Counted from the stretch's first letter, positions 1 through 5,821 are shown. The stretch is DNA of 6,995 bases from Candidatus Liptonbacteria bacterium (GCA_016212635.1 JACRFR010000026.1:1-6995), one strand, 5' to 3'. The notes: generated by a model not told the origin, from the letters alone. Program-made: numbers and translations.

Positions 1-245
1 CAGCTTGCTGCGTCCTCGGGTCATCCCGGAATTTTTCAGAGCTGTGAAAAATATCCGGGATCCATTCAGTATTCCCACCTGGATTCTCCGCCGGAGGCGG
101 ACAGGCGGCTCCAAGCTTGCCCCGCACTTGATGCGGGGGCCGGAATGACACCACTTGGGTAGTTTTCAGTTCATACCTCGTCAGCTTGCTGCGATATTCT
201 CGGGGGATATGAGTTCAAAACCCGGTAAAAAATAAACACATAAAT
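1..245. repeat. Intergenic palindromic repeat cluster, no gene
   Basis: No coding region is visible here; the stretch is built of inverted repeats. An imperfect hairpin spans 23-61 (arms 23-38 and 45-61, loop GAGCTG, one bulged base). A second hairpin, TCCGCC-GGA-GGCGGA, lies at 87-101. A third, CCCCGCA-CTTGA-TGCGGGG, lies at 120-138 and is followed by CGGAATGAC at 141-149. A weaker inverted repeat runs from 162 to 221. The 12-mer CAGCTTGCTGCG occurs at 1-12 and again at 182-193, and a CTCGGG follows both copies. Hairpin arms ending in CGGAATGACA look like bacterial dispersed palindromic repeats, but copy number cannot be judged from one window. Confidence 0.6.
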
Positions 246-1259
246 ATGACCCAGGATAAAATAAAGGCGGCTTGTTTAGAAGCGCGAGTTTTTCAGTTAG
301 GTCGCGAGTACCTTGAAAGGGAGGAGTTTGTGGAGCTGTTTCCGCCGCGGGTGGTCCGGGCCTCCGGCGCTTGCGAAAACGTGGATACGCTTTTTAAGGT
401 TATGGGCAATGACGATCCCCTTTGGTTCAAAGACAAAGAAGGGCAGGGCGTTCGGTCCTACCTGGCCCAGACCGGCCAGTTGTATCTGGAGGCTTTGGTG
501 CCCTACTTGGGCAAGGTCTACTGCGTAGGTCCCAGCTTTCGCGCGGAGGCAGGCGACGACAACCGCCACTTGACTGAATTTACTATGGTGGAAATAGAGT
601 TTGCGGGCGACTTCGATCAACTGCTGGCTCACATTGAGGGATTCGTCTACGCCATCGCGCGGGGCCTGGCAAGTTTGACCGGGCCGGAGCGTCGGCAAGT
701 AAGCTTAACTGATGAAGACATAAAAAGATTGGGAGGAATTCAGCCGACATTCCCTAAAATCACCTACGATCAGGCAGTTGAGAAACTGGGCTTAGCTTGG
801 GGAGATGATATAAACAGCGTGGACGAACAAAAACTGGTGGTCATGCATGACGACCAACCTCTACTGATTACCCGCTATCCGGACCCGCTATGGGATCATG
901 GCCGGGAGATTGAAGTGGAAAAGTTCTTCAATATGATTCCTGATCCCGAACGTCCGGGCCGGGTGCTGTCCGCGGACTTGATCGTGCCTATCGCGGGAGA
1001 GGCGGTAGGCGCGGCGGCTCGGATACATGACTCGCAAACTCTGGAAAAACGCCTGCTTAGCTCCCGAATGTTCCGGCGCCTAGAAAAGCTGGGCGGAGAC
1101 GTGCGGGATTTTGGTTGGTATATTGAACAGGTTAAGGAAAAAACCGTACCCCACTCCGGTTGCGGCTTTGGCATGTCGCGCCTCCTGCGCTGGATCCAGG
1201 GCACGGATGACATCAAAAAGGCAGTGACTTTTCCCTCCAATCAGCGCCACCTGATCTAG
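246..1259 (+). CDS. AsnRS-like class II synthetase core without anticodon-binding domain; probable asparagine synthetase
   Basis: The 337-residue protein is a class II aminoacyl-tRNA synthetase catalytic core of the AspRS/AsnRS subgroup. Motif 1 lies around residues 13-35, ending in PPRVV. LAQTGQLYLEA (73-83) matches the substrate-binding strand of AsnRS. Motif 2 is FRAE plus RHLTEF (98-112). Motif 3 is GCGFGMSR (305-312) and keeps the ATP-binding Arg312. The N-terminal OB-fold that reads the tRNA anticodon is absent: motif 1 begins almost at the start codon. Archaeal AsnRS paralogues of this shape (AS-AR of Pyrococcus) make asparagine from aspartate, ammonia and ATP, so that role is inferred here. 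Motif 3 has Ser before the Arg where AsnRS has Glu; AsnA has a similar GQSR, as far as I recall, which fits the same reading. ATG 246 is chosen because motif 1 follows directly; no Shine-Dalgarno is seen. An unusual tRNA ligase remains possible. Confidence 0.85.
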   Translation: MTQDKIKAACLEARVFQLGREYLEREEFVELFPPRVVRASGACENVDTLFKVMGNDDPLWFKDKEGQGVRSYLAQTGQLYLEALVPYLGKVYCVGPSFRAEAGDDNRHLTEFTMVEIEFAGDFDQLLAHIEGFVYAIARGLASLTGPERRQVSLTDEDIKRLGGIQPTFPKITYDQAVEKLGLAWGDDINSVDEQKLVVMHDDQPLLITRYPDPLWDHGREIEVEKFFNMIPDPERPGRVLSADLIVPIAGEAVGAAARIHDSQTLEKRLLSSRMFRRLEKLGGDVRDFGWYIEQVKEKTVPHSGCGFGMSRLLRWIQGTDDIKKAVTFPSNQRHLI

Positions 1260-1427
1260 AGAATCTATGGAGGTTCAATCTCCATATACGAAGCCCGACG
1301 TACTTTGGCGAGGCCCTCCTTCGCTAGAGCTACGGCAGGATAAATAAGGTTTTTTAAGGGGTCGGCGATAGGCTAAAACCAGAGGCTCGGGTCGGGGGTT
1401 ATATGTGGAATTTATCCAGTCAACCTA
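1260..1427. repeat. Gene-free spacer with hairpin and repeat-like sequence
   Basis: No ORF of note is present. Seven bases after the synthetase stop there is a 7-bp hairpin at 1266-1286 (TATGGAG, loop GTTCAAT, CTCCATA). It lacks a following T-run, so it is not a convincing intrinsic terminator. The rest (about 1290-1420) is GC-rich in blocks, with a run of six T at 1352-1357, and looks like degenerate dispersed repeat sequence. The genes on its two sides converge here. Confidence 0.4.
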
Positions 1428-1672
1428 TTACCACAAGGGCAAAATGATGGAAACAATAATTGCTAAAATCGATACACCCAATGACCAGTAGCCGAACCTT
1501 TTTGACGCCTTCTCATTTCGTATAGAGCTTCTTCTTTGCAATTCTATAAGGCGAGCTGATATTTGGGTATAAATTCCTGCTGCTGTGTGTGAATAGGGTG
1601 AGGTGTTGTCTTTCTCCAGGCCCGCAATCTCTTCAAAATCTCTTTTTCAGTTTTGTCCGTAAGTAAGTTCAT
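1428..1672 (-). pseudogene. Small single-pass membrane protein, split by a -1 frameshift
   Basis: Reading starts at ATG 1672 as MNLLTDKTEK. The original frame then stops early (42 codons, TAG). After a run of five A on the coding strand (1643-1647), the -1 frame is open and reads RDFEEIAGLEKDN... to TAA at 1428-1430. Joined, this gives an 81-residue protein with a soluble, charged N-terminal half and one C-terminal hydrophobic helix (YWSLGVSILAIIVSIILPLW, about residues 62-81). I do not recognise a named family; the shape is that of a small membrane-anchored protein. The second frame has no good start of its own, which supports one split gene. A perfect TATAAT box sits 8 bases before the ATG. 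The break could be a real mutation, a homopolymer sequencing error, or translational slippage. It lies 56 bases downstream of the GIY-YIG gene on the same strand. Confidence 0.6.
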
Positions 1673-1680
1673 GGCGCTGA

Positions 1681-1686
1681 ATTATA
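1681..1686 (-). promoter_or_regulatory. Consensus -10 box for the small membrane protein gene
   Basis: TATAAT on the minus strand ends 8 bases before ATG 1672. A start site about 7 bases downstream would leave a leader of only one or two bases, so the message would be nearly leaderless. No clear -35 is seen at the right spacing. Confidence 0.45.
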
Positions 1687-1708
1687 GATGCTTTTTCACG
1701 AACGCCCG

Positions 1709-1720
1709 TCCGGAGCCGGA
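1709..1720. repeat. Short GC-rich inverted repeat
   Basis: TCCGG-AG-CCGGA lies between the GIY-YIG stop and the small membrane protein gene. It has a five-base arm with a two-base centre and no T-run, so termination by it is doubtful. Confidence 0.35.
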
Positions 1721-1728
1721 TTTGAGGA

Positions 1729-1986
1729 TTATGATTCCAGTGATTCTCGAAGCATAAATTTCAATGCTTTTCTTCCGTTTGTCGTTTTCAAATACACCTC
1801 CCTTCTCTTGGCATCTTTCTGACTTTTGTAAGCTTCGTAAAAAACTAGTTCCCATGGCCGGTATGGTTTTGTGGACGGAACAAGGCCATCGTTATGCTTC
1901 TTGAGGCGCTCTCTTAAATCTTCCGTATAACCAGTGTAATACTGGTTTCTCTTCTGCTTACTCTGTAGATAATAGACGTAAAACAT
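1729..1986 (-). CDS. GIY-YIG domain protein (YhbQ/UPF0213-like)
   Basis: This 85-residue protein consists of one GIY-YIG nuclease domain. The GIY half is YVYYLQS (3-9) and the YIG half is YYTGYTEDL (16-24). The conserved Arg27 and His31 follow in RERLKKH. The STKPYRPWELVFYE block (38-51) and the Glu63-containing RREVYLK (61-67) complete the domain signature. Length and block order match the small stand-alone family of YhbQ type. Members are predicted DNA endonucleases that cut with a metal ion, possibly in repair, but the role of most is unknown. The start ATG 1986 fits because the first beta strand begins at once. No Shine-Dalgarno is visible. Upstream are tRNA-Ser and two hairpins on the same strand; downstream is the broken small membrane protein gene. 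Confidence 0.9.
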   Translation of the reverse strand: MFYVYYLQSKQKRNQYYTGYTEDLRERLKKHNDGLVPSTKPYRPWELVFYEAYKSQKDAKRREVYLKTTNGRKALKFMLRESLES

Positions 1987-2042
1987 GGCTTCAATTTGAG
2001 GCTATCGCCCAAAACCGAAATTAATTTCTGGTTCTGTGGCGC

Positions 2043-2104
2043 CCAGCACCAGATCGAAGATCGGTGCTGGACAGCCCCGAACTGAACTTCGTTCTAGTTC
2101 GGGG
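2043..2104. repeat. Two tandem strong hairpins at the 3' end of tRNA-Ser
   Basis: The first hairpin is CCAGCACC (2043-2050) pairing with GGTGCTGG (2063-2070), continued inside by GATC/GATC around a GAA loop. The second is CCCCGAACT (2075-2083) pairing with AGTTCGGGG (2096-2104), with an inner GAAC/GTTC. It touches the last base of tRNA-Ser at 2105. On the minus strand they could help end or process the tRNA transcript, but neither is followed by a T-run, so a dispersed repeat is equally likely. Confidence 0.6.
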
Positions 2105-2190
2105 CGGAGGGGGTGGGAGTCGAACCCACAAGACGCCTTCCGGCGTCGCAGGTTAGCAACCTGCTGGAATAACCATTATCCGACCCCTCC
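2105..2190 (-). tRNA. tRNA-Ser(GCU)
   Basis: Read on the minus strand, the acceptor GGAGGGG (from 2190) pairs with CCCCTCC (2112-2106), followed by G as the discriminator base, which is usual for tRNA-Ser. The anticodon loop is TTGCTAA with anticodon GCT. A long variable arm (GACGCC-GGAA-GGCGTC) marks a class II tRNA and supports serine. The T arm is GTGGG-TTCGACT-CCCAC. The 3' CCA is not encoded; CCC follows. It is transcribed away from infB. Confidence 0.96.
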
Positions 2191-2201
2191 AAGGCCACTC
2201 C

Positions 2202-2230
2202 AGAATAGCGGTAAAAACCTTGTAATTCAA
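2202..2230 (-). promoter_or_regulatory. Likely promoter of tRNA-Ser
   Basis: On the minus strand TTGAAT (2230-2225) and TATTCT (2207-2202) are separated by 17 bases. Each matches four of six consensus positions. The predicted start lies a few bases before the tRNA 5' end at 2190. Its -35 abuts the -35 proposed for infB on the other strand. Confidence 0.45.
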
Positions 2231-2248
2231 GGCTCGCTCTGGTACCCT
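2220..2248 (+). promoter_or_regulatory. Possible promoter of infB
   Basis: TTGTAA (2220-2225) and TACCCT (2243-2248) are separated by 17 bases. The -10 is weak (three of six). The predicted start near 2255 would leave a leader of about three bases before ATG 2258. The two divergent -35 boxes share the 15-base palindrome CCTTGTAATTCAAGG (2218-2232). Confidence 0.35.
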
Positions 2249-2257
2249 CTGAAAGTT

Positions 2258-3901
2258 ATGGCCGATCCAATTACCAATAAAGAAGCACAGCAACCGCGGC
2301 CGCCGATCGTGGCGGTTATGGGTCACGTGGATCACGGCAAGACCACTCTCTTGGATTATATTCGCAAAGCGAATGTCGCGACCAAAGAAGCGGGGGGTAT
2401 TACCCAGGCCATCTCTGCGTATGAGATTACTCATACGCCGCGGAATGACGCAGGCCCTACGCAGAACAACGCGGAAGAGACCTCCCCCCGCCCCTCCTTT
2501 CCTCCGAAGGAGGATCCGCCTCTGGCGGAAGAAAAGGAGGGGAATGGTCCCCGCCTTCGCCCGGCTTCGGACGGGCAGGCGCGCGATTCCGCGTCTAGTC
2601 CGCGGGTGTCCGCGCTTCCCGAAGGGAAGAAGATAACGTTCATCGATACGCCGGGGCATGAGGCCTTTACCCATATGCGCTCTCGGGGCGCACGGGTGGC
2701 TGACCTCGCTATTTTAGTGGTCGCCGCGGACGAGAGTGTTAAGCCGCAAACACTGGAATCCATTGAGATATTAAAGCAGACCCAGACGCCATTCGTGGTC
2801 GCGATCACTAAGGCCGACCGGCCAGGTGCTAATCCCGACAAAGTTAAGAACGACCTCATGAATGCCGGAGTACTACTGGAAGGTTATGGCGGGCAGGTTA
2901 GCTGGCATTTGGTTTCAGCCAAGTCCGGTGAAGGCGTGGACGACCTTCTAGACCTGGTTCTTTTAACCGCCGAGATGGAAAGTTTAAGTTACGACCCGGC
3001 TGCGCCCGGCAGCGGTTTTATATTAGAGGCGCGGCTGTCCAAACAGCGCGGCATTGAAGTTGCAGTGGTGCTTAAGAATGGCACGCTTAAACGGGGTGAC
3101 CCGATTTCCACTCCTACCGCCGGCGGCCGGATCAAAATGCTGGAAAATTTCTTGGGCGAGCCAGTGGACGAACTTCTGCCAGCCGCCCCGGTGCTCATTG
3201 TCGGTTTTGAATCCGTGCCTGCGGTCGGCGAGGAGTTCATACTCCAAGCTCCAGCGGCCGGATTCGCTCCCTCGATATCCAGCGGTCGTGGTTCCGGTGA
3301 GTTGGGGCCGATCGTGGCGGTGGATGATGACGCGGTAAACTTAGTCCTTAAGGCATCCGATGCCGGTTCACTGGAAGCGCTAGTCGGCATCGTCCGCGCG
3401 CTTAAAACTCCGCGGCCGATCCGGGTGGTGGCGGAATCCATCGGTGAGATCATTGACCGCGACGTGAAGTTTGCGGCGTCGACGGGCGCTTCAATTGTCG
3501 GTTTCAAAGTTAAGGCGCACAAGGTAGCTCAATCCCTGGCGGAGCTGCAGCACGTGCCCATCGCGATCTCGGAGATCATCTATGAATTGGTGCGCACCAT
3601 TGAGCAGGAGCTGGCCGCGGCGACCGGAGCGGCCACGGTGGCGGAGTTGGACGTACTCGCGGTTTTCAACGGCGAGAAGATCTCCAAGCAGCTCATAGGG
3701 GCGCGAGTTATTAGCGGCGATGTGCGTCTCAAGGCCAGCTTCGAGGTTCAGCGGGAAAACAAGCAGGTCGGCCTCGGCCACATCTTGAGTCTGCGCCGCG
3801 CCAAAGACGATGTGACGGTGCTGCCGAACGGCGTCGAAGGCGGATTGCTGGTGGAGTGTAATGTGGCGATCGCGGTGGGGGACAAGTTGTTGGTTAAGTA
3901 G
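2258..3901 (+). CDS. infB: Translation initiation factor IF-2, with an insert in the G domain
   Basis: IF2 is the GTPase that brings initiator fMet-tRNA to the 30S subunit and promotes subunit joining. With ATG 2258 the protein has 547 residues. G1 is GHVDHGKT (22-29), switch I is GGIT (46-49), G3 is DTPGHE (130-135), G4 is TKAD (184-187, against the usual NKxD), and G5 is SAKSG (220-224). Domains II to IV follow through to the C-terminal fMet-tRNA-binding barrel. The long N-terminal region of E. coli IF2 is missing. About 60-65 residues (roughly 58-123) are extra between AYEI and KKITFIDTPGHE, where E. coli has about four. The open frame continues upstream to 2036, but that part is tRNA-Ser translated on the wrong strand, so ATG 2258 is preferred. 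There is no Shine-Dalgarno. rbfA follows 111 bases downstream, a common order. Confidence 0.96.
   Translation: MADPITNKEAQQPRPPIVAVMGHVDHGKTTLLDYIRKANVATKEAGGITQAISAYEITHTPRNDAGPTQNNAEETSPRPSFPPKEDPPLAEEKEGNGPRLRPASDGQARDSASSPRVSALPEGKKITFIDTPGHEAFTHMRSRGARVADLAILVVAADESVKPQTLESIEILKQTQTPFVVAITKADRPGANPDKVKNDLMNAGVLLEGYGGQVSWHLVSAKSGEGVDDLLDLVLLTAEMESLSYDPAAPGSGFILEARLSKQRGIEVAVVLKNGTLKRGDPISTPTAGGRIKMLENFLGEPVDELLPAAPVLIVGFESVPAVGEEFILQAPAAGFAPSISSGRGSGELGPIVAVDDDAVNLVLKASDAGSLEALVGIVRALKTPRPIRVVAESIGEIIDRDVKFAASTGASIVGFKVKAHKVAQSLAELQHVPIAISEIIYELVRTIEQELAAATGAATVAELDVLAVFNGEKISKQLIGARVISGDVRLKASFEVQRENKQVGLGHILSLRRAKDDVTVLPNGVEGGLLVECNVAIAVGDKLLVK
2435..2594. repeat. Complex palindromic element inserted in frame in infB
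   Basis: Outer arms CGCGGAAT (2439-2446) and ATTCCGCG (2586-2593) enclose a nested structure. CCCCTCCTTT (2491-2500) pairs with AAAGGAGGGG (2533-2542). Inside this are two hairpins, CCTCC-GAA-GGAGG (2501-2513) and TCCGCC-TCT-GGCGGA (2515-2529). A further hairpin has arms at 2552-2563 and 2572-2581. The encoded residues are proline- and charge-rich and do not look like part of a G domain. CGGAATGAC and the TCCGCC-nnn-GGCGGA module also occur in the 1-245 repeats. Confidence 0.75.
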
Positions 3902-3921
3902 CGAGTAGCGAGTAGGGAGTA
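3901..3921. repeat. Tandem 7-base repeats at the end of infB
   Basis: GCGAGTA, GCGAGTA and GGGAGTA follow each other directly. Together with the infB stop they place TAG at 3899, 3906, 3913 and 3920, giving stops in all three forward frames. Confidence 0.7.
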
Positions 3922-3927
3922 GGGGGA

Positions 3928-3977
3928 AACGCGAATGAAATAAGAAAGCAGGCCAAAATCCAGATTCTATTCGCGTT
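3928..3977. repeat. Inverted repeat in the infB-rbfA spacer
   Basis: AACGCGAAT (3928-3936) is a perfect inverted copy of ATTCGCGTT (3969-3977), with a 32-base loop. The right arm overlaps the longer repeat that flanks rbfA. It may form a hairpin in the rbfA leader; no function is known. Confidence 0.45.
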
Positions 3978-3983
3978 ATTTGC
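3965..3983. repeat. Left copy of a 19-base inverted repeat flanking rbfA
   Basis: This 19-base stretch (starting TTCTATTCGCG) matches the reverse complement of 4356-4374 at 17 of 19 positions. The right copy covers the last rbfA codons and its stop. Confidence 0.55.
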
Positions 3984-4012
3984 TTAAATTTGCGATATTA
4001 GCGATTACTCCT

Positions 4013-4363
4013 ATGAATTTTAGACCCCAACGTTTGTCCAAGCTCTTCCGTGAACATCTAAGCCTGATCATCACTCGGGAGATGGAGTTTCCGGGCGCGG
4101 TGGTGACGATCACCGGTTTAGAGATCGACAAAAAAATCGAGCATGCCAAGGTATTGATTAGCGTCTGGCCGTCCGACGCGGCGGCGGGAGCAATCCGAAC
4201 GCTTATCCGGGCCGCAGGTCATCTCCGTTATCTGCTGATGAAAAAGATCCAGATCAAGCCGATGCCCCAATTGCGTTTCGAGCTGGACGCGGGTACAGAT
4301 AATGCGGACCGCGTGGAGAGGGCGTTTTTGGAGGCGGAGAAGCTAGAGAGTAATCGCGAATAA
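4013..4363 (+). CDS. rbfA: Ribosome-binding factor A
   Basis: RbfA binds free 30S subunits and is needed for late maturation of the 5' end of 16S rRNA and for growth in the cold. The 116-residue protein begins MNFRPQRL, matching the usual helical start of the family. A single type II KH-like fold follows. VTITGLEIDKKIEHAKVLIS (31-50) supplies the central strands. RAAGHLRYLL (66-75) contains the Ala-x-Gly helical kink typical of RbfA. MPQLRFELD carries the conserved PxLxFxxD signature. A TTG 33 bases upstream could also open the frame, but the added residues do not fit the family. ATG 4013 has no Shine-Dalgarno. It is probably cotranscribed with infB. The last codons lie in a repeat, so the C-terminal tail may be repeat-derived. 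Confidence 0.93.
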   Translation: MNFRPQRLSKLFREHLSLIITREMEFPGAVVTITGLEIDKKIEHAKVLISVWPSDAAAGAIRTLIRAAGHLRYLLMKKIQIKPMPQLRFELDAGTDNADRVERAFLEAEKLESNRE

Positions 4364-4374
4364 CGCAAATAGAA
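4356..4374. repeat. Right copy of the 19-base inverted repeat flanking rbfA
   Basis: This is the inverted partner of 3965-3983, differing at two positions, both C/T transitions. It contains the rbfA stop TAA at 4361-4363 and the preceding Arg-Glu codons. Confidence 0.55.
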
Positions 4375-4379
4375 GGTTC

Positions 4380-4408
4380 TTGAAAACCGGGCAGCAAAAA
4401 GAGATACT
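4380..4408 (+). promoter_or_regulatory. Likely promoter of tRNA-Cys
   Basis: TTGAAA (4380-4385, five of six) and GATACT (4403-4408, four of six) are separated by 17 bases. The predicted start near 4415 precedes the tRNA 5' end at 4424. Confidence 0.45.
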
Positions 4409-4423
4409 AAAACATAAGTATTC

Positions 4424-4496
4424 GGCCTAGTGGCGAAGCGGTTAACGCGGTGGTCTGCAAAACCACTATTCGCCGGTTCGACTCCGGCCTAGGCCT
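4424..4496 (+). tRNA. tRNA-Cys(GCA)
   Basis: The acceptor GGCCTAG (4424-4430) pairs with CTAGGCC (4489-4495), and the discriminator is T4496, the known identity base for tRNA-Cys. The anticodon stem is GTGGT/ACCAC with loop CTGCAAA and anticodon GCA at 4457-4459. The T arm is GCCGG-TTCGACT-CCGGC. CCA is not encoded; CGA follows. Confidence 0.97.
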
Positions 4497-4529
4497 CGAA
4501 TAAAGCGAAGAGGGAAGAGAGATGAGTAA

Positions 4530-4558
4530 CCCCGCACCAGAGCAAGCACGGTGCGGGG
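4530..4558. repeat. GC-rich hairpin between tRNA-Cys and lysA
   Basis: CCCCGCACC (4530-4538) pairs with GGTGCGGGG (4550-4558) around an 11-base loop. It lies between convergent tRNA-Cys and lysA and could act as a bidirectional transcription end, but no good T-run follows on either strand. Its CCCCGCAC start resembles the hairpin at 120-138, so it may be the same repeat class. Confidence 0.5.
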
Positions 4559-4585
4559 CAGGGGAGGGGAAAATGGATGTGAAAA

Positions 4586-5815
4586 TCAGATTCTCTCTCG
4601 TTTACGGATGATCCGGGCGCGGCCAGCGCGGGCCATTACTTCCGCGGGCCTGGGATGGGAGTTGTAGTTGGAAGACATGGAGTAGCCGTAAGCCCCGGCG
4701 TTCAAGGTGGCCAGGATCTCGCCCTCGCGAGGCAGAGTGATTTCCCGTCCGCGCGCCAGGAAGTCGGAGGATTCGCAGATATTGCCGACCACCTCCACTT
4801 TTTTCTTCGGCCCGCGCATGCGGCTTGCGTTCACGATCTCGTGATAAGCGCCGTAAATGGCCGGGCGAATCAAGTGCTGCATGCCGGTATTTAAACCGAC
4901 AAAAGTATGCGCGGGAGTTTTTTTGATCTCCGCTACCGTGGCCAGCAAAATTCCAGATTCGGCGACCAAAAATCTGCCCGGTTCCAGGTATAATTTCAAT
5001 TCTCGACCATAAGCTTTTATAAAACCCCGGAATTCCTCGCTGATCTTTGCACCTGTGGATTTCAAATCCAGCGGCTTATGCTCCGGTCGGTAAGGAATAC
5101 CAATACCGCCACCCAAATTGATGAATTCTAAGTCAGGAAATTTATGCGCGACCGTGAGTAAGGCATGCATGGCTCGCAGATAAATTTTTTCGTCCAGTAC
5201 GCCGGAACCGATGTGTTGCATCAGGCCCGTGATGCGCAATCGGTACCGTGCAGCCAGCCGCCGGGCTTCATCCAGTTGAGTTTTATATATACCGAACTTG
5301 CTATCCCGTCCGCCGGTGATGATGTGGGAGTGCATGCCCGCGCCGATGCCTTGATTGACTCGGAGAGAAATTTTGCCGCCCGGGTTTAATCGACCAAATT
5401 TTTCCAATTGGCCGAGCGAGTCGGCGCTCACGGCGATCTTGTGTCGGATCAAGTATTTGATCTCCTCCGGGGTCAGATTGTCACAGGTGAAAATTATGTC
5501 CTTGACTGGAAAACCGGCTCGCCTTGCGATTTTCACCTCGCCCACACTGACTGCCTCGATGCCCGCTCGCCTCGCCGAAGCCTTCGGCGTAGCGCGGGCG
5601 CCCAGGTGGCCAAACAGCTTCATGATCTCCGGATTGGTGTTGGCCTTGCAGGCGTAGAAGATGCGCGTGTAAGGATAAGTAATGGACCTGGCTAACTTCC
5701 GGTATTGCGCGCGCAAGGCATTTTCCTCGTAGACATAAAGAGGCGAGCCGAACTTTCGGACCAGTGTTTCGGCGGAGATACCGCCCAGATAGAGTTTGTT
5801 ATGACGAATGGTCAT
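4586..5815 (-). CDS. lysA: Diaminopimelate decarboxylase, with an 11-residue insert
   Basis: LysA removes CO2 from meso-diaminopimelate to give L-lysine, using PLP; it is cytosolic and the last step of the pathway. The protein has 409 residues, usual for the family. The fold-type III barrel shows the PLP lysine K57 in YACKAN, HIGSG (201-205), GGGIGIPY (235-242, phosphate binding) and EPGR (278-281). The C-terminal domain has CES (347-349), the active-site Cys-Glu-Ser, and AGAYGYSMSSNYN (373-385). Residues 74-84 (RATPKASARRA) interrupt what would be LGA-GIEAVSVGE and are encoded by a palindrome. ATG 5815 has no Shine-Dalgarno; a TACAAT box ends six bases upstream. No other lysine or peptidoglycan gene is present, so whether the cell makes or imports diaminopimelate is not shown. 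The gene is convergent with tRNA-Cys. Confidence 0.95.
   Translation of the reverse strand: MTIRHNKLYLGGISAETLVRKFGSPLYVYEENALRAQYRKLARSITYPYTRIFYACKANTNPEIMKLFGHLGARATPKASARRAGIEAVSVGEVKIARRAGFPVKDIIFTCDNLTPEEIKYLIRHKIAVSADSLGQLEKFGRLNPGGKISLRVNQGIGAGMHSHIITGGRDSKFGIYKTQLDEARRLAARYRLRITGLMQHIGSGVLDEKIYLRAMHALLTVAHKFPDLEFINLGGGIGIPYRPEHKPLDLKSTGAKISEEFRGFIKAYGRELKLYLEPGRFLVAESGILLATVAEIKKTPAHTFVGLNTGMQHLIRPAIYGAYHEIVNASRMRGPKKKVEVVGNICESSDFLARGREITLPREGEILATLNAGAYGYSMSSNYNSHPRPAEVMARAGRARIIRKRERI
5561..5599. repeat. Palindromic insert inside lysA
   Basis: The core CGCCGAAG-C-CTTCGGCG (5573-5589) is a perfect inverted repeat. It is flanked by GCCCGC (5561-5566) and GCGGGC (5594-5599), also inverted copies. 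Bases 5564-5596 encode residues 74-84, which interrupt a conserved stretch of LysA. The frame is kept because 33 bases are added. Confidence 0.7.
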
Positions 5816-5821
5816 AAGGAA

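Noticed and set aside
1..245. CRISPR array
   Set aside because: The only direct repeat is a 12-mer in two copies 181 bases apart, without regular spacers.
2036..2257. N-terminal extension of IF2 by 74 residues
   Set aside because: The extension translates two hairpins and the antisense of tRNA-Ser, and shows no IF2 N-domain features. The protein begins well at ATG 2258.
2153..3781. Several open frames antisense to infB
   Set aside because: They are low-complexity shadows of a GC-rich gene with strong IF2 similarity on the plus strand.
3980..4012. TTG start of rbfA at 3980
   Set aside because: The added residues lie in a repeat arm and do not match the RbfA N-terminus; ATG 4013 does.
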